Shown here: positions 34,054 through 41,766 of the stretch, piece after piece
Position numbering within the stretch: the stretch's first letter is position 1
Layout of the letters: each line of letters begins with the position of its first letter
NCBI GenBank assembly: GCA_011390805.1
Contig: JAABRT010000021.1
Coordinates: 1 to 47,172 of the forward strand
Source of the DNA: Gemmatimonas sp.
GTDB taxonomy: Bacteria; Gemmatimonadota; Gemmatimonadetes; Gemmatimonadales; Gemmatimonadaceae
Reading direction: 5' to 3'
Length of the DNA: 47,172 nucleotides
Program-made: the position numbers and the translations under genes
The notes under the pieces: generated by a model
What the model was told of the DNA's origin: nothing
Databases searched by the model: none
The model's input: the letters and a program-made list of their open reading frames with translations, nothing else

Positions 34054-34117
34054 AGTGCCGTGTCACAATGCCATGCATAGCGCCATGTCATAGTGCCGTA
34101 CAGCAGTGCCATGCCAT
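34054..34117. repeat. Iterated 12-13-bp motif upstream of phoD
   Basis: Five degenerate units of AGTGCCRT or AATGCCAT type begin at 34054, 34067, 34079, 34092 and 34105 (spacings 13, 12, 13, 13), ending in ATGCCAT at 34111. They lie between the antiporter stop and the phoD start, about 120-180 bp before the phoD ATG. Confidence 0.6.
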
Positions 34118-34150
34118 TTCACGCGACCCCGGCTCTGGCACCCATGGAGG

Positions 34151-35101
34151 TCAGGCGCGCCTCGCCAGGGTGAGCAGGAAGAACGCATACATCACCAGCA
34201 GCAGCATGCCCTCCCAGCGGGAAATGCGCTTGTCCTGGGTAAGCAGATAGAAAAAGAGCGTGGCCACCGCCACAAAAGGTACGGCAAAGCCAAGCAGATC
34301 GGTTGGCACGGTGACATCACCAAACACAGCCGACGCACCGGCCACTGCCAGCGTATTGAACACACACGACCCGAGAATACCGCCCACGGCCAGCTCGGCT
34401 TGCCCACGTCGCGCGGCTGTCACGCAAACCACGAGTTCCGGCAACGTGGTACCAAGCGACAGTATGGTGATTGACGCGACGGCTGGTGAGATGGCGAGTG
34501 CGCCGGCGAGATCGGTGAGCGCGCCTACGGTAAACTCACCGCCCACAAAAATCGCTACACCCGCCGCGACAAGAATCGCGACATCGCGAATCAGTGATAC
34601 GCTGCGATCGGGCAGCATCACTTCCGCTTTGGCATCGAGAGTCTCGGAATGTCCACTGCGCAGGAGATGGACCACAAACACCGCGTAGGCCGCAAGCAGC
34701 AGACCACCCTCAATGAAATCGAGCGTCCCATCAAGCATCATGGCGCTCAGCAGCACCATGCCGCCGAGCATGAAGTGCAGATCGATAAAGATGTATTGCT
34801 CGCCGAGATCAATGTTCGGTGAGCGCGCCAGCGCGCTGACGCTGCCCAGCACGAGCAGCAAGTTGGCTGCGTTGGCACCGAGCACGTTGCCCGCCACGAT
34901 CTCGGAAGTGCCGGCCCGGACTGCCAGCAGCGATGCCACGAGTTCCGGCAGTGATGTGCCAACGGCTACGATGAGTACGCCAACCACGAAGGTGGACAAG
35001 CCAAGCACCAGTCCGACCCGTTCGGCGGCGGCTGTAAAAAAGCGTGCGGCGACGAGCAGCAGAGCGAGGCTGGCGACAAAAATCAGAATGGGTGTGAGCA
35101 T
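34151..35101 (-). CDS. Calcium/sodium antiporter, CaCA family (YrbG-like)
   Basis: A 316-aa inner-membrane exchanger with ten hydrophobic helices in two inverted halves. Each half carries the alpha repeat: GTSLPELVASLLAVRAGTSEIVAGNVLGANAANLLLVLG near residue 50 and GTTLPELVVCVTAARRGQAELAVGGILGSCVFNTLAVAG near 210 (each given in parts). The glutamates in LPEL are the ion-binding residues of CaCA exchangers. It should expel Ca2+ or Na+ against an ion gradient. ATG 35101 begins at the first helix; a TTG at 35140 would add 13 residues, but its purine-rich stretch abuts the codon. It is divergent to the sulfide operon. Confidence 0.92.
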   Translation of the reverse strand: MLTPILIFVASLALLLVAARFFTAAAERVGLVLGLSTFVVGVLIVAVGTSLPELVASLLAVRAGTSEIVAGNVLGANAANLLLVLGSVSALARSPNIDLGEQYIFIDLHFMLGGMVLLSAMMLDGTLDFIEGGLLLAAYAVFVVHLLRSGHSETLDAKAEVMLPDRSVSLIRDVAILVAAGVAIFVGGEFTVGALTDLAGALAISPAVASITILSLGTTLPELVVCVTAARRGQAELAVGGILGSCVFNTLAVAGASAVFGDVTVPTDLLGFAVPFVAVATLFFYLLTQDKRISRWEGMLLLVMYAFFLLTLARRA

Positions 35102-35204
35102 GATGCGAAGCAATTCCGACGTCGCATACGATGAGCGCAACCTCTGGCCACTCGGCGCAACCGTTGGCCCTGCTCATCGGGCCTCGCCCGTCGACGCGGC
35201 GACG

Positions 35205-35219
35205 TAGGGGAAACCCCTA
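35205..35219. promoter_or_regulatory. Inverted repeat TAGGGG-AAA-CCCCTA, candidate operator
   Basis: Six-bp perfect arms around AAA lie 103 bp before the ATG of the persulfide dioxygenase gene and 103 bp before the antiporter ATG on the other strand. G/C-tract palindromes of this kind are bound by CsoR/CstR-type regulators, some of which sense persulfides. No such regulator gene is in the window. Confidence 0.4.
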
Positions 35220-35322
35220 TTGCCGGTGATGTCCTTCCGTGTTCTCTTACTCAAGTGTTCAGCAGAATAGTTAATTGCTCGCTACCCGCCCGCCACTTGT
35301 GGCACTCAGGAGGACTCCGATC

Positions 35323-36759
35323 ATGCTCGTCCGCCAGATTCTTGATCCCAAGCTCGCCCAGTACGCGTATCTCATCGGGTGCCCACGCACCGGTGAAGCG
35401 ATTGTCATGGATCCCGAGCGAGATATCGACCGCTATCTCGAGCTCGCCGCACAGCACAAACTGCGTATCGTCGGCGCCGCAGACACACACATTCACGCCG
35501 ACTATCTCTCCGGGCTGCGCGAGTTCGCCGAACGCGGAGTGAAGGTGTACGCCTCCGATGAAGGCGGGCCGGAGTGGCGCTACGAGTGGCTGCTCAACTC
35601 CGACTACAACTATCAGCTGCTCAAAGACGGCGATGAATTCACGGTGGGCAACATTCAGTTCACCACCGTCTATACGCCAGGCCATACGCCGGAACACATC
35701 GCATATCTCGTCAAGGATCTGGGCGCCGGCGCCACTGATCCCATCGGTATGGTGAGTGGTGATTTTGTGTTCGTTGGCGATGTGGGTCGTCCCGATCTGC
35801 TTGAGCAGGCCGCGGGCATGATCGGCACGCAGGAGGTTGGTGCACGGCAACTGTTCAAGTCGGTGAATGACTTCAAGTCGCTGCCACCTTATTTGCAGGT
35901 GTGGCCCGCGCACGGCGCCGGTTCCGCCTGTGGCAAGTCGTTGGGCGACATTCCCAGCTCAACCATTGGCTACGAGCTTCGCACCAACCCGGCCATCAAT
36001 GCGTCGGGCAGCGAGCAGGAGTTTGTGGACTATATCCTGGCCGGCCAACCGGAGCCGCCGCCCTATTTCGCCCGCATGAAGCGCGATAACCGAGTGGGGC
36101 CCAAGCTGTTGGGCAGCGTACCCGAAGTCGCACACCTGGATGTCGAAGCCTTTGACAAGCTCACCGGCCGTACTGACGTCGCACTGCTCGATACGCGCAA
36201 TCGCAAAGAGTTCTTGAGCGGGCATGTCCCGTCATCGATTCTCGCCGAGCTCGACTATCAGTTTGTGAACATTGCCGGCTCGTTCATTGATGAGGGCACA
36301 CCAGTGTACCTCGTGGTAGACGAGGCGCGTGTTGACGAGGCCGTGCGTGCACTGATCCGCATTGGTGTTGACGATATTCGCGGCTATCTCACACCAGCCG
36401 ATCTGGCCACCTGGGCATCGAAGGGCGGCGAGCTTGCGTCCATTCCGTCCATCGATATGGCGGAACTCGAAAAGCGAAGAGTGAACGGCAACATCACTGT
36501 GCTTGATACGCGTGGCAAAGTGGATTTCGATGTGCGCCACGTTCCCGGTGCCATCAATGTGGCGCACACGCGGCTGCTGGTGCGCCTTGACGAGGTGCCA
36601 CGTGACAAGCCGGTGCTGGTGCACTGCAACTCGGGTGCGCGCTCGGCGCACGCGGTGTCACTGCTGGCACGACATGGGTTTGACGTGACCAACGTGGCCG
36701 ACATGGTGGCCAACTATCGCGAAACGGCCACTGCATCGTCGGGCGCTGCATCAGCCTGA
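35323..36759 (+). CDS. Persulfide dioxygenase-rhodanese fusion, CstB-like
   Basis: A 478-aa protein of three parts. Residues 1-250 are an ETHE1-type metallo-beta-lactamase-fold dioxygenase: H56, H58 and D60 in THIHADY, H121 in YTPGHTPEH, D153 in GDVGRPDLL and H197 in WPAHGAGSACGK. Residues 265-370 form a rhodanese-like domain without the active cysteine. Residues 375-465 form an active rhodanese with Cys435 in HCNSGARS. This is the domain order of staphylococcal CstB, which turns low-molecular-weight persulfides into thiosulfate and sulfite. The CAGGAGGA Shine-Dalgarno (35307-35314) is the best in the window and fixes the start. It heads an operon with the next two genes. Confidence 0.93.
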   Translation: MLVRQILDPKLAQYAYLIGCPRTGEAIVMDPERDIDRYLELAAQHKLRIVGAADTHIHADYLSGLREFAERGVKVYASDEGGPEWRYEWLLNSDYNYQLLKDGDEFTVGNIQFTTVYTPGHTPEHIAYLVKDLGAGATDPIGMVSGDFVFVGDVGRPDLLEQAAGMIGTQEVGARQLFKSVNDFKSLPPYLQVWPAHGAGSACGKSLGDIPSSTIGYELRTNPAINASGSEQEFVDYILAGQPEPPPYFARMKRDNRVGPKLLGSVPEVAHLDVEAFDKLTGRTDVALLDTRNRKEFLSGHVPSSILAELDYQFVNIAGSFIDEGTPVYLVVDEARVDEAVRALIRIGVDDIRGYLTPADLATWASKGGELASIPSIDMAELEKRRVNGNITVLDTRGKVDFDVRHVPGAINVAHTRLLVRLDEVPRDKPVLVHCNSGARSAHAVSLLARHGFDVTNVADMVANYRETATASSGAASA

Positions 36760-36785
36760 CCTCCCCCTCAACCGGAGTGGCGAAG

Positions 36786-37520
36786 ATGTCTATTCTGATT
36801 TCCGACCCACCTCCCGCTGGTCAGGCGGGAGGCGACCTGACGGCTCTTGTGACGCGGCTTGAACGCGCCGTGGCCGCCATGGAGTCTGTGACAGGAGTTG
36901 CGTCGCAAGCCACCCCTGCTCTTGCGATGGCCGCTGATGCGGCCGACGAGTTTGTGCAGCGTTCAGCAGAGCGCGGCGTTCACATTGACGAGCGTTTGCA
37001 CGAAGCGGCGCACCTGCTTGAGCGCCTCACTGATCCTCGTACCACGCGCGCACTCGAATCGCTGCTGGACCGATTGCCGCAGATCGAGCAGTTGCTCGCG
37101 CTCGCTGATCAGGCGCCCGGATTTGTTGCCATGGGTGTGGATACGATGGACGATCTGGTGCGCGACCTGCGCACACAGGGCGTTGATGTTGAGCGGGGTG
37201 TGCTCAACGGAGCCAGTGCGGCACTTCGCTTTGGTGCGCACATCGGACCCGAGCAGGTCGATGCCATTGAAAGTGTGCTTACCTCAGGCATGCTCGATCC
37301 CAATGTCGTGCAGCTCATTGGTCGCATGGGGGCCTCGCTGAATACCGCCGCCAACGCGCACCCTGCACCTGTTGGTGTTGTGGGCGCACTCGGCGCTCTG
37401 CGCAATCCCGACGTCAAACAAGCGCTCGGATTGCTGCTCACTTTTGCGGCCGAGTTCGGTCGCCAACTGAATGCCGGCCCTCGTAGCAGCGCCGACGCCC
37501 AAGGGAGGGTCCGCACATGA
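36786..37520 (+). CDS. DUF1641-like protein linked to sulfide:quinone reductase
   Basis: A 244-aa soluble, helix-rich protein. It has pairs of amphipathic helices (LTALVTRLERAVAAMESV, EFVQRSAERGVHIDERLHEAAHLLERL, TTRALESLLDRLPQIEQLL) and a conserved-looking C-terminal segment VGVVGALGALRNPDVKQALGLLLTFAAEFGRQL, the part characteristic of DUF1641. Proteins of this family are regularly encoded next to SQR-type flavoproteins; no biochemical role is established. An ATG at 36786 with GGAG eight bases upstream is preferred over GTG 36777. It overlaps the SQR start by 4 bp (ATGA), which suggests a complex with it. There is no signal peptide or transmembrane helix. Confidence 0.8.
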   Translation: MSILISDPPPAGQAGGDLTALVTRLERAVAAMESVTGVASQATPALAMAADAADEFVQRSAERGVHIDERLHEAAHLLERLTDPRTTRALESLLDRLPQIEQLLALADQAPGFVAMGVDTMDDLVRDLRTQGVDVERGVLNGASAALRFGAHIGPEQVDAIESVLTSGMLDPNVVQLIGRMGASLNTAANAHPAPVGVVGALGALRNPDVKQALGLLLTFAAEFGRQLNAGPRSSADAQGRVRT

Positions 37521-38728
37521 ATACCCACAACGGTTCAGAGACCACGTCCTACGAAGTGCTGGTGATTGGTGGTGGAAGCGGCGGACTCACCGTGGCCGCG
37601 CAGCTGCGCAATCGTGAAGATGCGCCGCAGGTGGCAATCATTGAGCCCAGCGACAAACACTACTACCAGCCGCTGTGGACGTTGGTGGGTGGCGGCATCG
37701 TGGCCAAGGAAGAATCGGAGCGCAACGAAGCCGACTTCATTCCTCCGGGCGTGACGTGGATTCGTGAGCGCGTGGCTACCATCGATCCTGAGGCGCACAC
37801 GGTAACCACGGAAGAGGGACAGACTGTTCACTACGAACAGCTCGTAGTGGCGGCCGGCATTCAGATTGACTGGGACAAGATCCCCGGGCTCAAGGAAAGT
37901 GTGGGCAAGCCGGGTACCGGTGTGGTGAGCAACTACTCGTTTGACACGGTTGATTCCACATGGGCGGCAATCCGCACGTTTACCGGTGGCAACGCCATCT
38001 TCACCGAGCCCAAGACCGGTGTGAAATGTGGCGGCGCTCCGCAAAAGATCATGTATCTCGCGGAAGAAAGCTTTCGTAAGCAGGGCGTGCGCGACAAAGC
38101 CGAGGTGTTGTTCATGAACGCCAAGCCGTCAAACTTCACAGCACCTGCGTATGGCGCCACACTACGACGCATCTGCGACGAACGCGACATCACGATCAAT
38201 CTCGAGCACGAACTGGTAGAGATCCGGTACGGCAGCAAGGAGGCGGTGTTCAAGAGAGCCGACGGATCCGAGCTGGTGATGAAGTACGATCTGCTGCACG
38301 TCACACCGCCACAGAGCGCGCCCGACTTTCTCAAGCGCAGCCCGCTCGGCAACGCCGACGGCTGGGTTGAGGTGGACAAACACACGTTGGCGCACGTGCG
38401 CTATCCCGATGTGTTTGCACTGGGTGACAACAGCAGTCTGCCCACATCCAAAACAGGTGCGGCGATTCGCGGTCAGGCGCCGGTGTTGGTGGAGAATCTC
38501 ATGGCACGACGTGCCGAGCGCGCGCTCACTGCCAGCTATGATGGCTACACCGCGTGTCCGGTGGTCACGGGCTATGGGAAGCTGCTCATGTGTGAGTTCG
38601 ACTACAGCAAGAATCCCAAGGAATCATTTCCGTTTGATCAGAACCAGGAGCGCTACAGCATGTACGCGCTCAAGGTGTACGGTCTGCCGCGCATGTATTG
38701 GCATGGTATGCTGCGCGGGCGCATGTAG
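37517..38728 (+). CDS. sqr: Sulfide:quinone oxidoreductase, SQOR-type (type II)
   Basis: A 403-aa membrane-associated FAD enzyme that oxidises sulfide and passes electrons to the quinone pool, producing protein-bound persulfide. The N-terminal dinucleotide motif VLVIGGGSGGLTVA is followed by the family KHYYQPLWTLVGGG. The two redox cysteines of mitochondrial SQOR are conserved: C171 in VKCGGAPQKIMYL and C347 in YTACPVVTGYGKLLMCEFDY. The C-terminal YALKVYGLPRMYWHGMLRG is the membrane-binding end. The acceptor of the sulfane sulfur would be glutathione or another thiol, whose persulfide feeds the dioxygenase two genes upstream. It is the last gene of the operon. Confidence 0.95.
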   Translation: MNTHNGSETTSYEVLVIGGGSGGLTVAAQLRNREDAPQVAIIEPSDKHYYQPLWTLVGGGIVAKEESERNEADFIPPGVTWIRERVATIDPEAHTVTTEEGQTVHYEQLVVAAGIQIDWDKIPGLKESVGKPGTGVVSNYSFDTVDSTWAAIRTFTGGNAIFTEPKTGVKCGGAPQKIMYLAEESFRKQGVRDKAEVLFMNAKPSNFTAPAYGATLRRICDERDITINLEHELVEIRYGSKEAVFKRADGSELVMKYDLLHVTPPQSAPDFLKRSPLGNADGWVEVDKHTLAHVRYPDVFALGDNSSLPTSKTGAAIRGQAPVLVENLMARRAERALTASYDGYTACPVVTGYGKLLMCEFDYSKNPKESFPFDQNQERYSMYALKVYGLPRMYWHGMLRGRM

Positions 38729-38776
38729 CCAGGCCGTCAGGCGGCCATCTCCGTGAACGCCGCAGTTCCCGAGGGT

Positions 38777-38848
38777 GGCGGGTGGTGTCGTGGGGCCGCA
38801 TGTTCACAGTCGCGTGCGTCTTCAGACGGGCACGCCACACCACCCGCC
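38777..38848. repeat. Long-loop inverted repeat between sqr and the VOC gene
   Basis: Arms GGCGGGTGGTGT (38777-38788) and ACACCACCCGCC (38837-38848) are perfect over 12 bp with a 48-nt loop. The loop holds smaller self-complementary stretches (CGCGTGCGTC / CAGACGGGCACG). The right arm ends 7 bp before the Shine-Dalgarno of the VOC gene, so the RNA form would lie in its leader. A smaller GGCCG/CGGCC hairpin at 38732-38746 sits just past sqr. Confidence 0.5.
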
Positions 38849-38862
38849 TTCGAGGAGCAATC

Positions 38863-39234
38863 ATGCAGCTCGGTGCATTCTCCGTCAGCCTTGCGGTGAA
38901 AGATCTGAACGCGTCCAGGCTGTTTTATGAACAACTCGGCTTTACCGGTTTTGCTGGCGACCCGTCACAGAACTGGTTGATGATGCGAAATGGAGAGCAC
39001 GTGATTGGACTGTTCCAAGGCATGTTCGAGAAGAACATCCTGACGTTCAATCCGGGATGGGACCAGCACGCGCAGCCGGTGGGCACGTTTACTGATGTGC
39101 GCGAGCTGCAGAAGACGCTCAAGGCAAACGGCGTTACATTCGCCACTGAGGCTGACGAGAGCAGTACCGGTCCGGCCAGTTTCGTAGTGGTTGATCCCGA
39201 CGGTAACCCGGTGCTCGTTGATCAGCACGTATAG
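38863..39234 (+). CDS. VOC-family (glyoxalase/dioxygenase fold) protein
   Basis: A 123-aa protein, one VOC domain with two beta-alpha-beta-beta-beta modules. Module 1: MQLGAFSVSLAVKDLNASRLFYEQLGF followed by NWLMMRNGEHVIGLFQG. Module 2: TDVRELQKTLKANGVTF...FVVVDPDGNPVLVDQH. The usual metal-ligand positions are only partly kept (no His at the start, Glu replaced near the end), so it may not be a metal enzyme. The strong GAGGAG Shine-Dalgarno sets the start; the open frame to 38698 is rejected. Many such single-domain VOC proteins act in antibiotic resistance or unknown small-molecule chemistry; I assign no substrate. Confidence 0.88.
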   Translation: MQLGAFSVSLAVKDLNASRLFYEQLGFTGFAGDPSQNWLMMRNGEHVIGLFQGMFEKNILTFNPGWDQHAQPVGTFTDVRELQKTLKANGVTFATEADESSTGPASFVVVDPDGNPVLVDQHV

Positions 39235-39317
39235 CACACAGGTAATGAACTGCTGAGCGCACAGAACCGTCGCCGTGGTCAACTGACGTGCCATCCCTTT
39301 CCCTCCCATCGCACAAC

Positions 39318-41750
39318 ATGCCAAACTTTCGACACACACTGCTCGGCGCTCTGGCGTTTGCGTTGACTGCATCTGCAGCCGACGCGCAGTGGACCAATCG
39401 CTATCCGAAAGTGGCTGGCATGGGTCACCATGTGTATCTCGCGGGCTACGATCTGCCCACCATGAACGTGGGTCCTACGGATCCGGCGGTCAGTCCTGAC
39501 GGATCGCGCATTGCCTTCAGCGCCCGTGGTTGGATCTGGGTGCTCGACATTGCGACGGGTCGTGCAGTGCGCGTGACCGATGGACAGCACATGGATTTCC
39601 GTCCTGCGTGGTCTCCCGATGGTACGCAGTTGGCGTTTGTGCGTGATGACTCGCGCGACATGTGGATTGTGACGCGCACGATCAGCAGCGGTGCAGAAAC
39701 GCGCATCAATACACCGGCGCTTGACCTCGACCCAACATTCGGTCCGGATGGTACGCTGTACTACAGCTCAGCGGCTGAAGGAACGATTGATTTATGGAAG
39801 CGCGCACCCAATGCAGCACCGGAACGCATCACCACAAAACGTGGCAATGAGTTTACACCAACGGTAAGTCGCGATGGCCGGTCGCTGCTTTACATGCACA
39901 AGCTAGGGGGCGACCGTGTTACGCTGCGCAATCTCGCCAGCGGTGACGAGCGTGAACTGATCACCGAACGCATTGTCTCTCAGTCGCGTCCGGCGATCAG
40001 TCCCGATGGCACAACTGCTGTGTACGGCTGGGCCACTGACGAGCGCTATGAACTGCGCCTCGTGTCGGTGAGTGACCCGTCCACAACGGTGCGCCTCACC
40101 ACAGGAGCGCGAGGCTTGCCGCTCAGTCCCGCGTGGAGTCCAACCGGCGAAGAGCTGTACTTCACCGAAGCCGGTGCCGATGAAGTCATGCGACTGTACC
40201 GCGTAGCGCGCGTGGGTGGTGAAGCGCAGGAAGTGCGTGTGTTGGCGTGGGATTGGGGACAGCCTACCGGTACGATTCGCATCACGACTCGCGAAGGTGC
40301 GCTTGAGGGTGCAGCGGCACCGGTGCCGGCGCGTCTGTCTGTGTCGGACGGCGCGGGACATCCGGCGGTGCCGAACACTGGTTATGCACAGTTCGCCTTG
40401 CAGCACGGTCGCATTTTCTTTTATTCGCCGGGTGTGATTGATATAACAGTGCCTGCCGGACGAGTCACGGTAGGTGCGGTGCGCGGACTGACGACTGCTG
40501 AAGTGTCGCAGACGGTGGCTGTTGCGGCAGGCGAAGTGTTGGAAGTGTCGTTGGCGTTACAGCATGTGTGGGACTCACGCGCGTCGGGTTACCTGTCGGC
40601 CGATCATCACTTCCATCTCAACTACGGTGGCGCGTACACGCTTGAGCCCGATGATCTTGTCACGTTCATGCGCGGCGAAAACCTGAATCTGGCAACGCCA
40701 GTTGTGGGTAACCTGCATAACCGTTTTGAGGAACAGCAGCATTGGGGCTTTGCGCGCACCAGTGATTTACCGCTCATTCAGTTTGCCCAGGAGGTGCGTT
40801 CGCATTTTCTGGGACACGTAAGTCTGTTGAATACCAAGGCACTGTTCTGGCCGTGGATCTGGGGCCCGGGATATCAGGTGTACGGTGCGGATGATCGCGC
40901 GAACTCGGAGCCGTTGGCGTTTGCGCGCTCGCAGGGGGGCTTTGGTGGCTATGTGCATCCAGTGGCCGCGCGAGATCCGTTCAGCGAAGAGGGACGCAAA
41001 GACGTACCGGTGATGCTTGCCGTTGACGGTATCCTGGGCAATCTCGATTGGCTCGAAGTGGCGTGCTTGTGGACGGATGGACTCGGTACGGCCGCGCTGT
41101 GGTACGAGTTCCTGAACCTGGGCAACACCGTTGCGCTTGAAGCGGGCACCGATGTCATGAACAACTACTACCGCACCATGGCGGTAGGCACGACGCGTTT
41201 GTATGTAGACACCAAAGGTGCAGCCAACTTCACCGACTATTACGCCAACATGCGCGCCGGTCGTTCGTTCGTCACCACCGGTCCCATGTTGCTGTTCACC
41301 GCTGGTGGCAAAGCACCAGGTGACGCGTTGCCGAAGGGTGGTGCAACGTCATGGGAGCTCACCATGCATTCGGCGGTACCGGTGGACAGCGTAGACATCG
41401 TGGTGAACGGCGAAGTGGTGTGGAGTGCCGCAGGTATGTCGGCGCCGGGTACAAAGAAGTACACAGGCAGCGTCGTGTTGCCGGCGGGCGGATGGATTGC
41501 GGCGCGTGCGCGTGGCGGTGAACCGGTGTGGCCGTCAATGAGTGCGTACGCGTTTGCGCACACCAGTCCGGTGTGGATCTCGCAGGTGGGCAGTACAGAT
41601 CGTGCGGCCATGCAGCGCGCTGCGTCGCGACTGGGTCCGGTGCTGGACGTTGCGCAGCAACAGGTGGTTATTGCGTACGGCAACGGAAACGCGCCAAACA
41701 TTCTCTCACAGTTTGCGGCGGCGCGTGCGAGGTTGGCGGCTGTGCGGTGA
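39318..41750 (+). CDS. Secreted propeller / CehA-McbA-type metallohydrolase
   Basis: An 810-aa exported protein; the signal peptide (MPNFRHTLLGALAFALT...) ends ADA-QWTN. Residues 50-330 are six PD40/TolB-like blades (SPDGSRIAFSARG, AWSPDGTQLAFVRDD, GPDGTLYYSS, SRDGRSLLYMHK, SPDGTTAVYG, SPTGEELYFTE). A linker with SVSDGAGHPAVP and a carbohydrate-like insert leads to a PHP/CehA-type amidohydrolase region with DHHFHLNYGG near residue 430, GNLHNRFEEQQ, FLGHVSLLN, and GGYVHPVAARD, whose histidines and aspartates would hold metal. The C-terminal AAGMSAPGTKKYTGSVV domain is beta-rich. CehA/McbA hydrolyse carbamate or aryl esters; here the substrate is unknown. No Shine-Dalgarno is visible before the ATG. 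Confidence 0.85.
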   Translation: MPNFRHTLLGALAFALTASAADAQWTNRYPKVAGMGHHVYLAGYDLPTMNVGPTDPAVSPDGSRIAFSARGWIWVLDIATGRAVRVTDGQHMDFRPAWSPDGTQLAFVRDDSRDMWIVTRTISSGAETRINTPALDLDPTFGPDGTLYYSSAAEGTIDLWKRAPNAAPERITTKRGNEFTPTVSRDGRSLLYMHKLGGDRVTLRNLASGDERELITERIVSQSRPAISPDGTTAVYGWATDERYELRLVSVSDPSTTVRLTTGARGLPLSPAWSPTGEELYFTEAGADEVMRLYRVARVGGEAQEVRVLAWDWGQPTGTIRITTREGALEGAAAPVPARLSVSDGAGHPAVPNTGYAQFALQHGRIFFYSPGVIDITVPAGRVTVGAVRGLTTAEVSQTVAVAAGEVLEVSLALQHVWDSRASGYLSADHHFHLNYGGAYTLEPDDLVTFMRGENLNLATPVVGNLHNRFEEQQHWGFARTSDLPLIQFAQEVRSHFLGHVSLLNTKALFWPWIWGPGYQVYGADDRANSEPLAFARSQGGFGGYVHPVAARDPFSEEGRKDVPVMLAVDGILGNLDWLEVACLWTDGLGTAALWYEFLNLGNTVALEAGTDVMNNYYRTMAVGTTRLYVDTKGAANFTDYYANMRAGRSFVTTGPMLLFTAGGKAPGDALPKGGATSWELTMHSAVPVDSVDIVVNGEVVWSAAGMSAPGTKKYTGSVVLPAGGWIAARARGGEPVWPSMSAYAFAHTSPVWISQVGSTDRAAMQRAASRLGPVLDVAQQQVVIAYGNGNAPNILSQFAAARARLAAVR

Positions 41751-41766
41751 CCGTACGGTGTGCGCC

